Positions 62,444 to 64,000 of a stretch of DNA of 64,000 nt are shown piece by piece (within the stretch, counting starts at the first letter, position 1; each line of letters starts with the position of its first letter). A program made the translations under genes and the position numbers. Below the pieces are notes generated by a model that was not told the origin of the DNA, did no database searches, and saw only the letters and a program-made list of their open reading frames with translations. The DNA is from Oscillospiraceae bacterium (lineage in GTDB: Bacteria > Bacillota > Clostridia > Oscillospirales > Oscillospiraceae): NCBI GenBank assembly GCA_902779945.1, contig CACZDN010000008.1, forward strand, positions 62,001 to 126,000, given 5' to 3'.

Positions 62444-64000
62444 TTAGAACTCTTGCGCGATTACCGTTTCCAGGAAGGCGCCGTTGTACCAGAAGGAGAT
62501 CGCATCCCCGAGCCTGACAAGCTCAGGGGACATGATCGTGACAGAGGCCCGCGTCACGTTGTTGGGCCAAATCTCGTCCGGGGATACAAGGGAAGCCGCT
62601 GTCTTGATCTCTGTCCCGTCGGCGGTTTTCAGGACAAACAGAGACGGATCAAAAAACATGGTTTCGCCCCTGGGATTGCGGAGCGCATAGCCAAAGCTCC
62701 AGGTGCGCCCGCCGGCAAGGCGAACGCTCAGCTCATCGATAACGATACCGTCAGCCGTGGTGTACACACCTTCGGGGATTATCTGCGCGGAATCATGCAA
62801 AGGCCGGACATCCTCAGGCTCGATGCTCCAGCGCTGGCCTCCCCTTTGGGAGAGTGTGACCCTTACTCCCGGTTCCAGGTCCTGAAAACCGATATATTCC
62901 GCCTCAAAAAGTGCGCCGTCATCAGCTCTGACCCGGAATTGATCAGGGAAGCCTCCCGGCAGCTTTTCTGTGATGACGCCGTGTATGTCCTCGGGTGCAT
63001 GCTTCGTTTTGCAGATACTTGCGATGATCTGTTCCGTCAATGTCTCCGCGTCCCCGCCGTCGAGCCAGAAGGAGAGCTCGCCGAAATCATCCCCGGCAGC
63101 GAAGAGGTAATTTGCTACGCGATAGGTGTTGCCGGCATCGCTTTCCTCGGAATAATACAGCGCGAGCGCAAGACCGTTGACCTCCAGGTACTCTACCGTA
63201 TCTGTGCCGTATTCCCGCGCCTCTGCGGCAGCGTAATCGGCAAGGCTCTGTCCCCCGGCCGCAAACTGATACACGTCAAAGTCCATCAGGTGCCTGTCGC
63301 TGCGATAATAGCCGATCTGATCCTCCTGCTGTTCCTCTGCCGTGACCTCGCCCGCGGTGTAGTCTGCGGGAATAATGACAGAATACCCGGTCGTGCCAAG
63401 GAGGACAATCTTTTCATACCGTGTCACGCTGTCGGGCGCGCGCAGCACCAGCAGGCCGTCTTCAATCGAAGCCGTGCAGTCCTTGCCGTTTATGCAGTAC
63501 TTGCCGGTGTCATCGCCGTTGTCTGTCCAGGTGTTGCTCTCAAAACCGCGGAAGTCGGTAATGCTGAACCAACCGTCATCCCCGATGTGCAGCGTCTCAG
63601 CGTCTGCGTAGTCGCGCCCCTGCTCCTTCAGTGCCGGGAGCTTTTCGTGCGGTACGTTCTGTTCCGCATCAACGCTTTCGCGGGAATAAAAGCGCCAATC
63701 GCCCACAAGGAGGGAGCCGCTCTTGACCTGCTCGGGCATTTGATAGCTGTATTCCTCCTGGATGGCGCCCCAGTCTATAACTGTGGACTCGGCCAGTTTC
63801 TCGGCGGACTGCCCGCTCTTTTCAAACACGTAAAAGGAATCAGACATGCCCGCGCCCATATCAATCCACAGGAAGCCGTCCCGCACGCTCATCTGACAGG
63901 CGTATCCGTTGATGTTAAAGATGCCGGTGCCGTCGCCGTTGTCTGTCCATACATCCTCGACAACTTCACCGAACATATTCACGCTCAGCGTTCCGTTTTC
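62444..64000 (-). CDS. Lipocalin-like repeat protein (5' end outside the window)
   Basis: The frame is open to the window edge; 518 residues are visible. Two beta repeats are clear: EDVWTDNGDGTGIFNINGYA near the visible N-terminus and SNTWTDNGDDTGKYCINGKD about 140 residues later, each followed by a short strand pair and YEK/FEK. A middle part (YRSDRHLMDFDVYQFAAGGQ) and a C-terminal beta domain (YALRNPRGETMFFDPSLFVL) follow. No membrane anchor is in the visible part. Probably a secreted or surface protein. Its stop codon is supplied by the target duplication of element A12. Function unknown. Confidence 0.7.
   Translation of the reverse strand, partial: ENGTLSVNMFGEVVEDVWTDNGDGTGIFNINGYACQMSVRDGFLWIDMGAGMSDSFYVFEKSGQSAEKLAESTVIDWGAIQEEYSYQMPEQVKSGSLLVGDWRFYSRESVDAEQNVPHEKLPALKEQGRDYADAETLHIGDDGWFSITDFRGFESNTWTDNGDDTGKYCINGKDCTASIEDGLLVLRAPDSVTRYEKIVLLGTTGYSVIIPADYTAGEVTAEEQQEDQIGYYRSDRHLMDFDVYQFAAGGQSLADYAAAEAREYGTDTVEYLEVNGLALALYYSEESDAGNTYRVANYLFAAGDDFGELSFWLDGGDAETLTEQIIASICKTKHAPEDIHGVITEKLPGGFPDQFRVRADDGALFEAEYIGFQDLEPGVRVTLSQRGGQRWSIEPEDVRPLHDSAQIIPEGVYTTADGIVIDELSVRLAGGRTWSFGYALRNPRGETMFFDPSLFVLKTADGTEIKTAASLVSPDEIWPNNVTRASVTIMSPELVRLGDAISFWYNGAFLETVIAQEF

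Noticed and set aside
1..64000. tRNA or rRNA genes
   Set aside because: No cloverleaf with a TTCGAATC-type T-loop or rRNA core sequence was recognised by eye; a covariance search was not possible here.

Overview
The window is about 62-63% G+C, with strong AAGGAGG-type ribosome sites, several TTG/GTG starts, an infC-rpmI-rplT operon with a rare ATC start, a TSCPD-domain protein, a SleB-type hydrolase, sdpR/sdpI-like genes and a prophage with an N4-gp56-type capsid. Together these suggest a high-GC Clostridia genome of the Oscillospirales type. That placement is inference from gene content; no rRNA gene is present.

Layout. Positions 1-11419 are the late region of a prophage: scaffold-like protein (cut by the window edge), major capsid protein, adaptor and nozzle candidates, collagen-like and beta-rich tail proteins, two tandem DUF6273/C-type-lectin-like proteins with a diverged C-terminal segment, a tail lysozyme and a holin. 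No integrase, reverse transcriptase or attachment site is visible. From 11966 to 17131 come a D-lyxose isomerase, an ASKHA-type kinase, malQ and a DegV protein. From 17237 to 20285 come a two-OB-fold SSB, deoC and infC-rpmI-rplT with a leader that looks like an attenuator. From 20367 to 25747 a ROK regulator diverges from a monosaccharide ABC transporter. From 26093 to 33491 there are housekeeping and small genes (DMT exporter, rdgB, TSCPD, SleB, rsmG, SGNH, lplA) ending with a FadR-type GntR regulator. From 34806 to 43890 a TRAP transporter, a PPC-domain gene and a complete lipoyl-dependent 2-oxoacid or acetoin dehydrogenase complex follow. Two identical TTGGTAGGACCAA palindromes, matching the FadR-type operator pattern, precede the TRAP operon and the PPC gene, so lplA-gntR, uptake and oxidation may form one functional cluster.

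From 44130 to 56491 come a SUV3-like helicase, a nitroreductase, and a set of cyclic-di-GMP genes (GAF-GGDEF, a REC-GGDEF-EAL-TM-HAMP-GGDEF giant, and HD-GYP) around UDP-galactopyranose mutase and a DUF4422 transferase. From 56747 to 58883, on the minus strand, a 43-residue double-glycine-leader peptide precedes an sdpR-like repressor, an sdpI-like immunity protein and a CPBP (CAAX-type) protease. The repressor's promoter is bracketed by two matching palindromes. This is the best candidate here for an uncharacterised bacteriocin or self-immunity locus. The right end holds a 5'-nucleotidase, a broken surface-protein gene and a partial lipocalin-like repeat protein.

Cutting across all regions is a family of about 159-bp non-coding elements with roughly 20-bp inverted ends (GGCAAYACCGCAYAATYCGSC) and 4-bp TTAA-like target duplications. 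Ten copies in this window carry the 5' end (full-length, internally deleted or 3'-truncated), and several fragments are also present. Two copies sit exactly on TAA stop codons, and one is inserted in another repeat whose empty site is also in the window. Other dispersed families are hairpins between convergent genes, a 138-bp GGGGCTGTCTCA palindrome, and a 161-bp element with 19-bp perfect ends nested inside one copy of that palindrome.
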